A stretch of DNA of 64,000 nt from Streptomyces solicavernae (GTDB lineage Bacteria; Actinomycetota; Actinomycetes; Streptomycetales; Streptomycetaceae): assembly GCF_029968095.1 (NCBI RefSeq), contig NZ_JASCIR010000013.1:1-64000 (forward strand), read 5' to 3'. Each line of letters starts with the position of its first letter. Within the stretch, counting starts at the first letter, position 1. The notes under the pieces were generated by a model that saw only the letters and a program-made list of their open reading frames with translations, made no database searches and was not told where the DNA came from. Shown piece after piece: positions 40,616 to 48,602 of this stretch. The position numbers were made by a program, and so were the translations under genes.

Positions 40616-41380
40616 GTGGACGGCTTGGTCGTGACGACGGCGGAGCTCGCCGAGCTCTATGCGGAGCAGGAGCCCACGGCCGCCCCGGCCTATCAGCGGG
40701 TCAAGGACCTGGTGGCCGGGCAGATCGTCGGCGGGAGCTGGCGCGAGGGGCAGGCGCTGCCCTCGGAGAGCCAGTTCGTGGAGTCGCTCGGCCTGTCCCG
40801 GATGACCGTGAACCGGGCGCTGCGCGAGCTGAGCGCCGAGGGCCTGCTGCGCCGGGTGATGGGCGTCGGCACCTTCGTGGAGCGCCGCAAGAGCAGTTCC
40901 GCGCTGGTCGAGGTGCACAACATCGCCGACGAGATCCAGGGCCGCGGCCACCGGCACTCCGCCCGCGTCGTCTCCCTGCGCGAGGAGCTGCCCGCCCCGG
41001 AGATCGCCGCCCAGCTCGGCCTCGACGGGCGGCGCTGCGCGTTCCGCTCCCGGGTGGTGCACCTGGAGGACGGCGCCCCGGTCCAGCTGGAGGACCGCTT
41101 CGTCCACCCGGACTTCGCCCCCGGCTATCTGCAACAGGACTTCACGGCCCGTACGCCGTACACGTTCCTGTCCCAGGTCGCCCCGCTCGGCCGGGGCGAG
41201 CACATCGTGGAGGCGGTCCTTCCGTCGGCCGAGGAGTGCGAGATCCTCGGCGTCGGCCCCGGTGAGCCCTGCCTGCTCATCCAGCGGCGTACGTGGTCGC
41301 AGGGCGCGGTCGTCAGCGTGGCGCGGCTGATCCACCCCGGCTCGCGCTACCGCCTTGAGGGGACGTTCGACGCGCACTGA
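40616..41380 (+). CDS. hutC: GntR/HutC-family transcriptional regulator
   Basis: A 254-residue GntR protein of the HutC subfamily. Residues 20-90 are the winged helix (PAYQRVKDLVAGQIVGGSWR, LPSESQFVESLGLSRMTVNR, VMGVGTFVERRKSSSALVEV). Residues 100-250 are the UTRA ligand domain (ADEIQGRGHRHSARVVSLRE, GEPCLLIQRRTWSQGAVVSV). HutC senses urocanate and represses hut genes in proteobacteria. GTG 40616 is used with a weak GAGGA upstream. It is divergent from hutU and its 3' end overlaps the converging IclR gene by 68 bp. Confidence 0.85.
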   Translation: MDGLVVTTAELAELYAEQEPTAAPAYQRVKDLVAGQIVGGSWREGQALPSESQFVESLGLSRMTVNRALRELSAEGLLRRVMGVGTFVERRKSSSALVEVHNIADEIQGRGHRHSARVVSLREELPAPEIAAQLGLDGRRCAFRSRVVHLEDGAPVQLEDRFVHPDFAPGYLQQDFTARTPYTFLSQVAPLGRGEHIVEAVLPSAEECEILGVGPGEPCLLIQRRTWSQGAVVSVARLIHPGSRYRLEGTFDAH

Positions 41381-42194
41381 GACGCGTACCCGGCGTCGGA
41401 CGCCGGCCGGACATCGCGGCCGTGAGCCGGTTCGCGGCCTGCTCCAGGACCTCGCGCACCTCGTCGGGCGAGTGCCTGCTGTAGTGCCGCTGCCAGGTGG
41501 AGCTGAGCGCGGCGACGGGCCGCTCGTTGTGGTCGAACGCCGCGACGCCGAGCGACCTGAACCCCTCCGAGACCAGCTCGACCTCCTCCGACCAGCCGCG
41601 CTCCCGGTCGGTGGCGAGCAGGTCGATCAGCTCGGCGAGGGAGCGCGGCCCCTTGCCGGTGCGGGTGATCAGGCTGGCCTGCCGCGGGAAGAGGGCGCGC
41701 AGCTGTGCCGGTGAGGAATGCGCGAGGACGGCTCGGCCGTTGGCGGTGAGGTGGGCGGGCAGCCGTACGCCGACATCGGTGACGAGCGCCGGATCGGCCT
41801 GACCGGACCGCCCGGTCGGGGGGCGCTCCTTGAGCAGGTACACCGTCTCCGCGCCGTGCACGATGCCCAGGTGCACGGTCTGGCCGAGCCGGGCCGAGGC
41901 GCTGCGCAGGATCGGATGGGCAAGCCGCTCCAGGGGCTCGTGCCGCAGATAGGCCGAGCCGATCTCGAACGATGCGACCCCGAGCCCGTACGCCTGCTCC
42001 TTCGGCAGATACGTGACGAAGCCGCGGTCCACCAGGACGGTGAGGATGTGGTACGCCGACGAGCGGGGGATGCCGAGCTCGCGCGCGAGCGCCGCGGCCT
42101 GCACCGGTCCGGAGCGGCCCGCGAGATGCAGCAGAATGTCCAGAGCGCGCCCGACCGCGGGCGAGGCGCTGGACGTCGACTCTCGTTCACCCAT
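41313..42194 (-). CDS. IclR-family transcriptional regulator
   Basis: A 293-residue IclR protein. The helix-turn-helix is at about residues 10-70 (SPAVGRALDILLHLAGRSGP, RELGIPRSSAYHILTVLVDR); the GAF-like domain follows (QTVHLGIVHGAETVYLLKER, GVRLPAHLTANGRAVLAHSS). ATG 42194 has AGAGGTGG upstream. The last 22 residues (SARRTSPQGGSASRGGSAAP) are encoded antisense to the end of the GntR gene, a C-terminal extension not usual in the family. It is divergent from the permease, with the 30-bp inverted repeat between them. Confidence 0.85.
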   Translation of the reverse strand: MGERESTSSASPAVGRALDILLHLAGRSGPVQAAALARELGIPRSSAYHILTVLVDRGFVTYLPKEQAYGLGVASFEIGSAYLRHEPLERLAHPILRSASARLGQTVHLGIVHGAETVYLLKERPPTGRSGQADPALVTDVGVRLPAHLTANGRAVLAHSSPAQLRALFPRQASLITRTGKGPRSLAELIDLLATDRERGWSEEVELVSEGFRSLGVAAFDHNERPVAALSSTWQRHYSRHSPDEVREVLEQAANRLTAAMSGRRPTPGTRLSARRTSPQGGSASRGGSAAPR

Positions 42195-42210
42195 TGGTCC
42201 ACCTCTTGAC

Positions 42211-42240
42211 GGCCTTGTATATACAGGCATATACAAGGCC
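42211..42240. promoter_or_regulatory. 30-bp inverted repeat containing a HutC-like TGTATATACA site
   Basis: GGCCTTGTATAT and ATATACAAGGCC are exact 12-bp arms around ACAGGC. The left half contains TGTATATACA, the HutC consensus reported in proteobacteria. It lies between the IclR and permease genes, so it may be bound by the GntR/HutC protein, by the IclR, or by both. Confidence 0.7.
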
Positions 42241-42336
42241 TTCGTCATGCGGGATGTGCCGACGGGAGCCGTAGACCGGCCCGTGTTTGAACCCCGCCAC
42301 CTCGTCCGGAACACGGCGTTCCAAGGAGGCCCTTCC

Positions 42337-43773
42337 TTGACCACCGACACCTCGTCGACCCTGCAGCGCGGGCTCAAGTCCCGGCACATACGCTTCATCG
42401 CCCTGGGTTCCGCCATCGGGACCGGTCTCTTCTACGGTTCCTCGGAATCCATCAAGACAGCCGGACCCGGTGTCCTGCTGGCCTATCTCATCGGCGGTGC
42501 CGCGGTCTTCCTGGTCCTGCGCTCGCTCGGCGAGATGGCGGTGAGCAGCCCGTCCGCCGGATCCTTCGGTGAATACGCAACAAAATACCTCGGAAAGCTG
42601 CCCGGCTTCCTCACGGGCTGGACATACGCCCTGGAGATGATCGTCGTCTGTCTGGCGGACATCACGGCCCTCGGGCTCTACATGGGCTTCTGGTTCCCCG
42701 ACGTGCCCCGCTGGATCTGGCTGCTCGCGGCCGTCGCCGTCATCGGCGTGATGAACCTGTTCAGCGTGAAGGTCTTCGGCGAGCTGGAGTTCTGGCTGTC
42801 GTTCGCGAAGATCGTGGCGATCGTCGCGATGATCCTCGGCGGGTTCGCCATCCTCGTCTTCGGCATCGGCGGCGACAGCGGCGCCAGTATCTCCAACCTG
42901 TGGGACCACGGCGGCTTCCTGCCCAACGGCGTCGAGGGGCTCGTGCTCTCCTTCGCCGTGGTGATGTTCGCCTTCGGCGGCACCGAGATCATCGGCGTCA
43001 CCGCCGGTGAGGCGCAGAACCCGGAGAAGACGATCCCGCAGGCCGTCAACTCCATCCCCGTGCGCATCATGCTCTTCTACGTGCTGACCCTCGCCGTCCT
43101 GATGTCCCTGGACCCCTGGAAGCACATCGGGTCCGAGGGCAGCCCGTTCGTCGAGATCTTCGCCGGGCTCGGCGTCACCGCCGCCGCGGGCGTGCTCAAC
43201 CTCGTCGTGATCATCGCCGCGCTCTCCGCCATCAACAGCGACATCTTCGCCGCCGGCCGGATCATGTACGGCATGGCCGAGCGCGGCCAGGCCCCGAAGG
43301 TCATGCGCAAGGTCTCCCGCAACGGCGTGCCCACCATGACCGTCGGCATCATGATCGGCGCCCTGCTCCTCGGCGTGGTGCTCAACTACCTGATGCCGGA
43401 GCGGATCTTCCTCGTCATCGCCTCGATCGCCACCTTCGCGACCGTCTGGGTCTGGCTGATGATCCTGCTCTCGCAGGTCAGCGCCCGCCGGAAGATGACC
43501 CCGGAGGAGGTCGCGGAGCTCAAGTACCCGGCCCCGTTCTGGCCCTACGGGCAGATCATCACCATCGTCTTCATGGCGGGCGTGGTCGTGCTCCTCGCGT
43601 TCTCCGAGGACAGCCGGATCGCCCTGATCGTCGGCGGCGTCTGGCTGGCCCTGATGACGTCGGTGTTCTACCTCTTCGTACGGCCGGGGCTGCGGCGTGC
43701 GGAGGCGGTGGCCGGTGAAACGGCCGATGCCGCCCCGTCCGCCGAGCCGGTGAAGGCGGCACCCCGGGCATAA
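42337..43773 (+). CDS. APC-family amino acid permease, probable histidine uptake
   Basis: A 478-residue amino acid/proton symporter with 12 membrane segments. LKSRHIRFIALGSAIGTGLF carries the substrate-binding GSAIGTGLF, and FAFGGTEIIGVTAGEAQNPE is the conserved TM6 turn. The start is TTG 42337 with AAGGAGG 7 nt upstream; ATG 42248 would overlap the operator. The hut neighbours suggest histidine or urocanate, but the family covers many amino acids. A 21-bp perfect hairpin follows the stop. Confidence 0.87.
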   Translation: MTTDTSSTLQRGLKSRHIRFIALGSAIGTGLFYGSSESIKTAGPGVLLAYLIGGAAVFLVLRSLGEMAVSSPSAGSFGEYATKYLGKLPGFLTGWTYALEMIVVCLADITALGLYMGFWFPDVPRWIWLLAAVAVIGVMNLFSVKVFGELEFWLSFAKIVAIVAMILGGFAILVFGIGGDSGASISNLWDHGGFLPNGVEGLVLSFAVVMFAFGGTEIIGVTAGEAQNPEKTIPQAVNSIPVRIMLFYVLTLAVLMSLDPWKHIGSEGSPFVEIFAGLGVTAAAGVLNLVVIIAALSAINSDIFAAGRIMYGMAERGQAPKVMRKVSRNGVPTMTVGIMIGALLLGVVLNYLMPERIFLVIASIATFATVWVWLMILLSQVSARRKMTPEEVAELKYPAPFWPYGQIITIVFMAGVVVLLAFSEDSRIALIVGGVWLALMTSVFYLFVRPGLRRAEAVAGETADAAPSAEPVKAAPRA

Positions 43774-43786
43774 CCCCAGGCCAGGC

Positions 43787-43833
43787 ACAGGAACCGGCGG
43801 CACCGCGAACGACGCGGTGCCGCCGGTTCCTGT
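43787..43833 (+). terminator. perfect 21-bp hairpin after the permease
   Basis: Arms 43787-43807 and 43813-43833 are exact complements with loop AACGA. Each includes GGAACCGGCGGCACCGCG. It begins 14 nt after the permease stop and has no T tract. Confidence 0.85.
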
Positions 43834-43854
43834 CTGTCCGGCGGCCGCCCAACC

Positions 43855-43870
43855 GTCTGGGATACCAGAC
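43855..43870. promoter_or_regulatory. GTCTGG-GATA-CCAGAC operator upstream of hutH
   Basis: A perfect 6-bp inverted repeat around GATA, 56 bp before the hutH start. A copy with one difference lies upstream of the IclR gene at 46316-46331, which links that regulator to hutH. Confidence 0.75.
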
Positions 43871-43926
43871 AGGAACCCCCTTGCACCCCCTGCCGGAACA
43901 CCCCCGACCTCAGGCTTCATGGACCC

Positions 43927-45465
43927 ATGAACGAAATCTCCGTAGGGGTCGGCCCCCTCTCCGCCGCCGATGTCGTGTCCGTCGCCCGGCACGGGGCCCG
44001 CTTGACCCTCAGCCACGCCGCCCTCGGCGAGATCTCGCAGAGCCGCAAGGTGATCGAGAGCCTCGCCGACGACGTGGTTCCGCACTACGGCGTGTCCACC
44101 GGCTTCGGTGCCCTCGCCACCCGCCACATCCCCGTCGAACTCCGCGCCCAGCTCCAGCGCAGCCTGGTCCGCTCCCACGCGGCCGGCTCCGGCCCCGAGG
44201 TCGAGCGCGAGGTCGTACGGGCCCTCATGCTGCTCCGCCTCTCCACCCTCGCCACCGGCCGCACCGGCGTCCGCCCCGAGACCGCCCAGGCCTACGCCGA
44301 CCTGCTCAACGCCGGCATCACCCCGGTCGTCCACGAGTACGGCTCCCTCGGCTGCTCCGGCGACCTCGCCCCGCTCGCCCACTGCGCCCTCGCCGTCATG
44401 GGCGAGGGCCAGGTGCGAGACGCCGACGGCGAGCTGATGTCCGCCGCCGACGCCCTCGCCGCCGCCGGGCTCAGCCCGGTCACGCTGGAGGAGAAGGAGG
44501 GCCTGGCCCTCATCAACGGCACCGACGGCATGCTCGGGCAGCTCGTCATGGCCGCCGCCGACCTGAGGCTGCTGCTGCGCACCGCCGACATCGCCGCCGC
44601 GATGAGCGTCGAGGGCCAGCTCGGCACCGACCGCGTCTTCGCCGCCGACCTGCAGGCCCTGCGCCCGCACCCCGGTCAGGCCTCCAGCGCCGCCAACCTG
44701 ACGGCCCTGCTCGCGGACTCGGCGATCGTCGCCAGCCACCGCGGCCCCGAGTGCACCCGCGTCCAGGACGCGTACTCCCTTCGCTGCACCCCGCAGGTCC
44801 ACGGCACCGCCCGCGACACCCTCGCGCACGCCGAGACCGTCGCCGACCGCGAGCTCGCCAGCGCCATCGACAACCCCGTCGTCACCCCCGACGGCCGCGT
44901 CGAGTCCAACGGCAACTTCCACGGCGCGCCCGTGGCCGCCGTCCTGGACTTCCTGGCGATCTCCGTCGCCGACCTCGCCTCGCTCAGCGAGCGCCGTACG
45001 GACCGCTTCCTGGACGTGGCCCGCAACCACGGCCTCAACGCGTTCCTCGCGGACGACCCCGGCGTCGACTCCGGCCACATGATCGCCCAGTACACCCAGG
45101 CCGGCATCGTCTCCGAGCTCAAGCGGCTCGCCGCCCCGGCCTCCGTGGACTCGATCCCCTCCAGCGCCATGCAGGAGGACCACGTGTCCATGGGCTGGTC
45201 CGCCGCCCGCAAGCTGCGCCGCGCCATCGACGGCCTGACCCGTGTCGTCGCCGTCGAGATCCTCACCGCGGCCCGCGCGCTCGACCTGCGCGCCCCGCTC
45301 ACGCCGTCGCCGGCCACCGCCGCCGTCGTCGCGGGCCTGCGCGAGCACGTCGAGGGCCCCGGCACGGACCGGTACCTCGCCCCCGAGATCGAGGCCGCCG
45401 TGCAGTACGTCCGTGAGGGCCGCGCCCTCGCCGCCGCCGAGTCGGTGACGGGTCAACTCGGCTGA
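43927..45465 (+). CDS. hutH: histidine ammonia-lyase
   Basis: A 512-residue aromatic ammonia-lyase. HYGVSTGFGALA (Tyr54 region) and EYGSLGCSGDLAPLAH identify it. The MIO cofactor would form from Cys143-Ser144-Gly145, in place of the commoner Ala-Ser-Gly. Later landmarks are SSAANLTALLADSAIVASHR and YSLRCTPQVHGTARDTL. It removes ammonia from histidine to give urocanate, the first step of the pathway. ATG 43927 has no clear ribosome-binding site. It stands alone behind its own operator. Confidence 0.96.
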   Translation: MNEISVGVGPLSAADVVSVARHGARLTLSHAALGEISQSRKVIESLADDVVPHYGVSTGFGALATRHIPVELRAQLQRSLVRSHAAGSGPEVEREVVRALMLLRLSTLATGRTGVRPETAQAYADLLNAGITPVVHEYGSLGCSGDLAPLAHCALAVMGEGQVRDADGELMSAADALAAAGLSPVTLEEKEGLALINGTDGMLGQLVMAAADLRLLLRTADIAAAMSVEGQLGTDRVFAADLQALRPHPGQASSAANLTALLADSAIVASHRGPECTRVQDAYSLRCTPQVHGTARDTLAHAETVADRELASAIDNPVVTPDGRVESNGNFHGAPVAAVLDFLAISVADLASLSERRTDRFLDVARNHGLNAFLADDPGVDSGHMIAQYTQAGIVSELKRLAAPASVDSIPSSAMQEDHVSMGWSAARKLRRAIDGLTRVVAVEILTAARALDLRAPLTPSPATAAVVAGLREHVEGPGTDRYLAPEIEAAVQYVREGRALAAAESVTGQLG

Positions 45466-45499
45466 GTCCGCCGGTCGCGACGGGCATCGGCGGGGCGGG

Positions 45500-46264
45500 T
45501 CAGGAACCCGCTCCGCCGATCCTGCGGCTCAACTGCTCCGCCGTACGCGAGACCTGGGCCGCGATCCGGTGCTGCTCCGCCGCGTCCACCTCCTCGGCGG
45601 GGAACGTGACCGCCACCCCGGCCACCGGGTGCGCCCGGTGGTCCAGGACCGCCGCGGCGACGGACGCGAAGCCGGGGGTCACCTCGCCGTCCTCGGTGGC
45701 ATACCCGCGCCGCCGCGCCTCCACCAGGAGCTGCCGGAGCGCGGTCAGCGAACCCGGCCCCTTCTCGTTGCGCAGCACGAACGCGGCGGCGTCCGGGAAC
45801 AGCGCCCGCACCTGCGCCTGCGCGAGCCCGGCGAGCACGGCACGTCCGCTGGCGGTCAGCTGCGCGGGCAGCCGCACGCCGACCTCGGTCACCAGCGGGG
45901 CCCGGCCCGGCGCGCGCTCCTCGATGACGTAGATGACCTCGCGCCCGTGCAGCACGGCGAGGTGCGCGTTGTGCCCCGTACGGTCGACGAGCTTCGCCAG
46001 CGGCACGCGGGCCAGGCGCTGGAACGGGGCCTGGCGGCTGTACCCGGAGCCGAGCTCGAACGCCCCGACGCCCAGGCCGTACCGCCGCTCCTCCGGCAGA
46101 TGCACGACGAAGCCCTCGCGGGCCAGGGTGTCGAGCAGGTGGTACGTGGTGGAGCGCGGCACCCCGACGTCCCGGCTGATCGCGGCCGCGGGCACGGGGC
46201 CCGCCTGGCCGGCGAGGTAGCGCAGGATGGCGAGGACTTGGGCGGCGGCGGGGACGGGGGCCAT
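45500..46264 (-). CDS. IclR-family transcriptional regulator, candidate hutH regulator
   Basis: A 254-residue IclR protein, similar to the one at 41313-42194 but shorter. The helix-turn-helix is at residues 5-65 (AAQVLAILRYLAGQAGPVPA, RDVGVPRSTTYHLLDTLARE). The effector domain contains VTEVGVRLPAQLTASGRAVL. It converges with hutH with a 34-bp gap. Upstream of its start, at 46316-46331, is a near-copy of the hutH operator, as expected for a regulator that controls both genes. Confidence 0.87.
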   Translation of the reverse strand: MAPVPAAAQVLAILRYLAGQAGPVPAAAISRDVGVPRSTTYHLLDTLAREGFVVHLPEERRYGLGVGAFELGSGYSRQAPFQRLARVPLAKLVDRTGHNAHLAVLHGREVIYVIEERAPGRAPLVTEVGVRLPAQLTASGRAVLAGLAQAQVRALFPDAAAFVLRNEKGPGSLTALRQLLVEARRRGYATEDGEVTPGFASVAAAVLDHRAHPVAGVAVTFPAEEVDAAEQHRIAAQVSRTAEQLSRRIGGAGS

Positions 46265-46315
46265 GTCCGGAGGTTACGTCCGGGCGCGGTCGTACTCGCC
46301 CGAGCGCGGCGGCTT

Positions 46316-46331
46316 GTCTGGGATACGAGAC
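46316..46331. promoter_or_regulatory. GTCTGGGATACGAGAC, second copy of the hutH operator
   Basis: Differs from the site at 43855-43870 in one base (C to G). It lies 52 bp before the IclR start, in the gap to the rubredoxin gene. Confidence 0.7.
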
Positions 46332-46371
46332 GCGGATCGCCGCCGTCCGCACTCCGGGCCGTGCCACTCCT

Positions 46372-46539
46372 TTACGCCGTCAGCTCCTCGAAGTCGGCCT
46401 TCTCGCGCACGCCGCAGTCGGGGCACGGCCAGTCGTCGGGTACGCCGGACCACGGCGTGCCGGCCGGGAAGCCCTCGCGGGGCGCACCGGACGCCTCGTC
46501 GTACACGAAGTCGCAGACGGGACAGCGGTGCCGGCTCAT
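46372..46539 (-). CDS. rubredoxin
   Basis: A 55-residue rubredoxin, MSRHRCPVCDFVYDEASGAP at the start. The iron is held by Cys6, Cys9, Cys39 and Cys42 (CPVC and CPDC). GFPAGTPWSGVPDDWPCPDC is the family core. It passes electrons to the alkane hydroxylase encoded upstream; its ATG overlaps that gene's stop (ATGA), so the two are made together. Rubredoxin reductase is not in the window. Confidence 0.95.
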   Translation of the reverse strand: MSRHRCPVCDFVYDEASGAPREGFPAGTPWSGVPDDWPCPDCGVREKADFEELTA

Positions 46540-47687
46540 GCGGTCACCCCGTACCGGTCCCGCTTGCCCGGGTGGACGTTGGCGCGCGTGAGGTCGCCGT
46601 CGTAGTGGGCGCGCACCCGGTGGTCCATCACCCGGCGCCACAGCGGCGGGAAGTAGGCGAGCACGATCATCCCCGCGTACCCGGTGGGGAGTTCGGGCGC
46701 CTCGTCGCAGTGGCGCAGGGCCTGGTAGCGGCGGGTCGGGTTGGCGTGGTGGTCGCTGTGCCGCTGCAGGTGGTAGAGGAACACGTTCGAGGCGACGTTG
46801 TTGCTGTTCCAGCTGTGCCGCGGCGCGCAGCGCTCGTACCGGCCGGAGGGTGTGCGGGCGCGCAACAGGCCGTAGTGCTCGGTGTAGTTGATGACCTCAA
46901 GAAGGCTGAAGCCGAACACCGCCTGCGCGAGCAGGTACGGCAGCACCTCGATGCCGAACGCCGCCACGAGCGCGCCGAACAGGACGAGGGACATCGCCCA
47001 CGCGTTGAGCACGTCGTTGCGCAGCGACCACGGGCTCTTGCCGCGCCGCTCCAGCCGCCGCCGCTCCAGCCCCCACGCCGAGCGCAGGCTGCCGTACACC
47101 GTGCGCGGCAGGAACCGCCAGAAGCTCTCGCCGAGGCGGGCGCTCGCCGGGTCCTCCGGGGTGGCGACGCGGACGTGGTGGCCGCGGTTGTGCTCGATGA
47201 AGAAGTGCCCGTACAGCGTCTGGGCGAGGGCCACCTTCGACAGCCGGCGCTCCAGCCGTTCCTTCTTGTGGCCCAGTTCGTGGGCGGTGTTGATGCCGAT
47301 CCCGGCCACCCCGCCGAGCGTGACCGTCAGCCCGATCCGGTCCGCCGTGCCGAGGCCGCCGCGGGTCAGGAGCCAGCAGCCGAGGACGAGGCCCGCGTAC
47401 TGCAGCGGCAGATACAGGTACGTGCACCAGCGGTAGTAACGGTCCCGCTCCAGCCAGGCCAGCGCGCTCTTGGGCGGGTTGTCCGCGTCCTTGCCGATCA
47501 GCTGGTCGATCACCGGGAACACCACGTACAGGAGCACGATCCCGGTCCACCAGAACAGGCCCTGGCCGGTGGCGGCGACCAGGCCCCAGGCGATGAAGGG
47601 GAAGGCCGGGATGAACAGTCCGAGCAGCCAGTAGTAGCGCTTCGGATCCCGCCAGTCCGGCTCCGGGATTCCCGTCGAGTCAGCCAT
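46536..47687 (-). CDS. alkB: alkane 1-monooxygenase
   Basis: A 383-residue membrane di-iron hydroxylase. All the His-rich motifs are present: HELGHKK, EHNRGHHVRVATPEDPASAR, LQRHSDHHANP, and NYTEHYGL. About six membrane helices surround them (YYWLLGLFIPAFPFIAWGLV and others). It hydroxylates the terminal carbon of medium or long n-alkanes. GAGGAGGG precedes the ATG. Most actinobacterial alkB genes are followed by two rubredoxins and a TetR; only one rubredoxin is seen here. Confidence 0.95.
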   Translation of the reverse strand: MADSTGIPEPDWRDPKRYYWLLGLFIPAFPFIAWGLVAATGQGLFWWTGIVLLYVVFPVIDQLIGKDADNPPKSALAWLERDRYYRWCTYLYLPLQYAGLVLGCWLLTRGGLGTADRIGLTVTLGGVAGIGINTAHELGHKKERLERRLSKVALAQTLYGHFFIEHNRGHHVRVATPEDPASARLGESFWRFLPRTVYGSLRSAWGLERRRLERRGKSPWSLRNDVLNAWAMSLVLFGALVAAFGIEVLPYLLAQAVFGFSLLEVINYTEHYGLLRARTPSGRYERCAPRHSWNSNNVASNVFLYHLQRHSDHHANPTRRYQALRHCDEAPELPTGYAGMIVLAYFPPLWRRVMDHRVRAHYDGDLTRANVHPGKRDRYGVTA

Positions 47688-47826
47688 GTGACGCCCTCCT
47701 CGTGCGGTGGGTTACGTCCGACGCCTCTCCCCGTCCAGCAGTCAGCCACTTGATGACGATGGTGTCAACAGCTGTAACAGGCTCTGGGAGCAGGGGAGTT
47801 CGGGGGCGCAGCCGCGTATCAGGCCC

Positions 47827-48585
47827 CTACCCCTCACCCTCCAGTCGCACGTCCACCGCACCCCGCTCCGTCCAGAACCCCTGGTCCGCGTCCTGGAGGC
47901 GGGACGCCGCGTGCTTCATGTGGCGGCGGACCGCCGCGCGGGCCGCGCGGGCGTCGCCGGACTCGACGGCCGTGAGGATCGCATGGTGCTCGACCCGGAC
48001 CGCCTCGATGAAGTCGTCCCTGCGGGCCTCGTTCGCGCGGGTGACGCGGATGCCGCTGCGCAGCACCTCGCCGAGGTAGCGGACCGTGGAGACCATCACC
48101 TCGTTGCCCGTGGACTCGGCGATCGACTGATGGAACGCCAGGTCCTCGTCCACCCCGTCGCCCCCGGCGGCCACGGCCTCGTCGATCGCCGTCAGGGCCT
48201 GCCGCATCCGCTCCACGTCGGCCGGGGTGGCCCGGGTCGCGGCGAGGGAGGCCGCCTCGCCCTCCATGGCGCGGCGGACCTCCACGATCTTCAGGACCTT
48301 CGCCTTGGTCGCGGAGCCCTCGCTGCCGGCCTCCAGGTCGAGCGGCCGGGTGCGCCGCGGCATGACGAACACGCCGCGGCCCTGCCGGGGTTCGACCAGA
48401 CCGGCGCTGCGCAGCCGGGACACGGCCTCGCGGATCACCGTGCGGCTCACGCCCAGCTGCTTCACCAACTCGACCTCGGTGGGCAGCTTGTCGCCCTGAG
48501 CGAGGCGGCCGGACTCGATCTCCTCCGAGAGGATTGCCGCGACCCGGTCCGCGAGCCGTACGGGGCCACTCACCTTGGAGAACAT
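47827..48585 (-). CDS. FadR-type GntR transcriptional regulator
   Basis: A 252-residue GntR/FadR protein. Residues 8-75 are the winged helix (RVAAILSEEIESGRLAQGDK, TEVELVKQLGVSRTVIREAV, RLRSAGLVEPRQGRGVFVMP). The all-helical FCD effector domain follows (DEDLAFHQSIAESTGNEVMV, RVEHHAILTAVESGDARAAR). ATG 48585 has no ribosome-binding site and a -10-like TAGACT lies about 12 nt upstream, so a leaderless mRNA is likely. It follows denD and probably regulates the four-carbon acid sugar genes. Confidence 0.87.
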   Translation of the reverse strand: MFSKVSGPVRLADRVAAILSEEIESGRLAQGDKLPTEVELVKQLGVSRTVIREAVSRLRSAGLVEPRQGRGVFVMPRRTRPLDLEAGSEGSATKAKVLKIVEVRRAMEGEAASLAATRATPADVERMRQALTAIDEAVAAGGDGVDEDLAFHQSIAESTGNEVMVSTVRYLGEVLRSGIRVTRANEARRDDFIEAVRVEHHAILTAVESGDARAARAAVRRHMKHAASRLQDADQGFWTERGAVDVRLEGEG

Positions 48586-48602
48586 GCGTGCCAGTCTATC
48601 CG

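Noticed and set aside
42187..45456. 1089-residue minus-strand frame
   Set aside because: Antisense to the permease and hutH, composed of Gly, Asp and Glu runs typical of GC-rich shadows.
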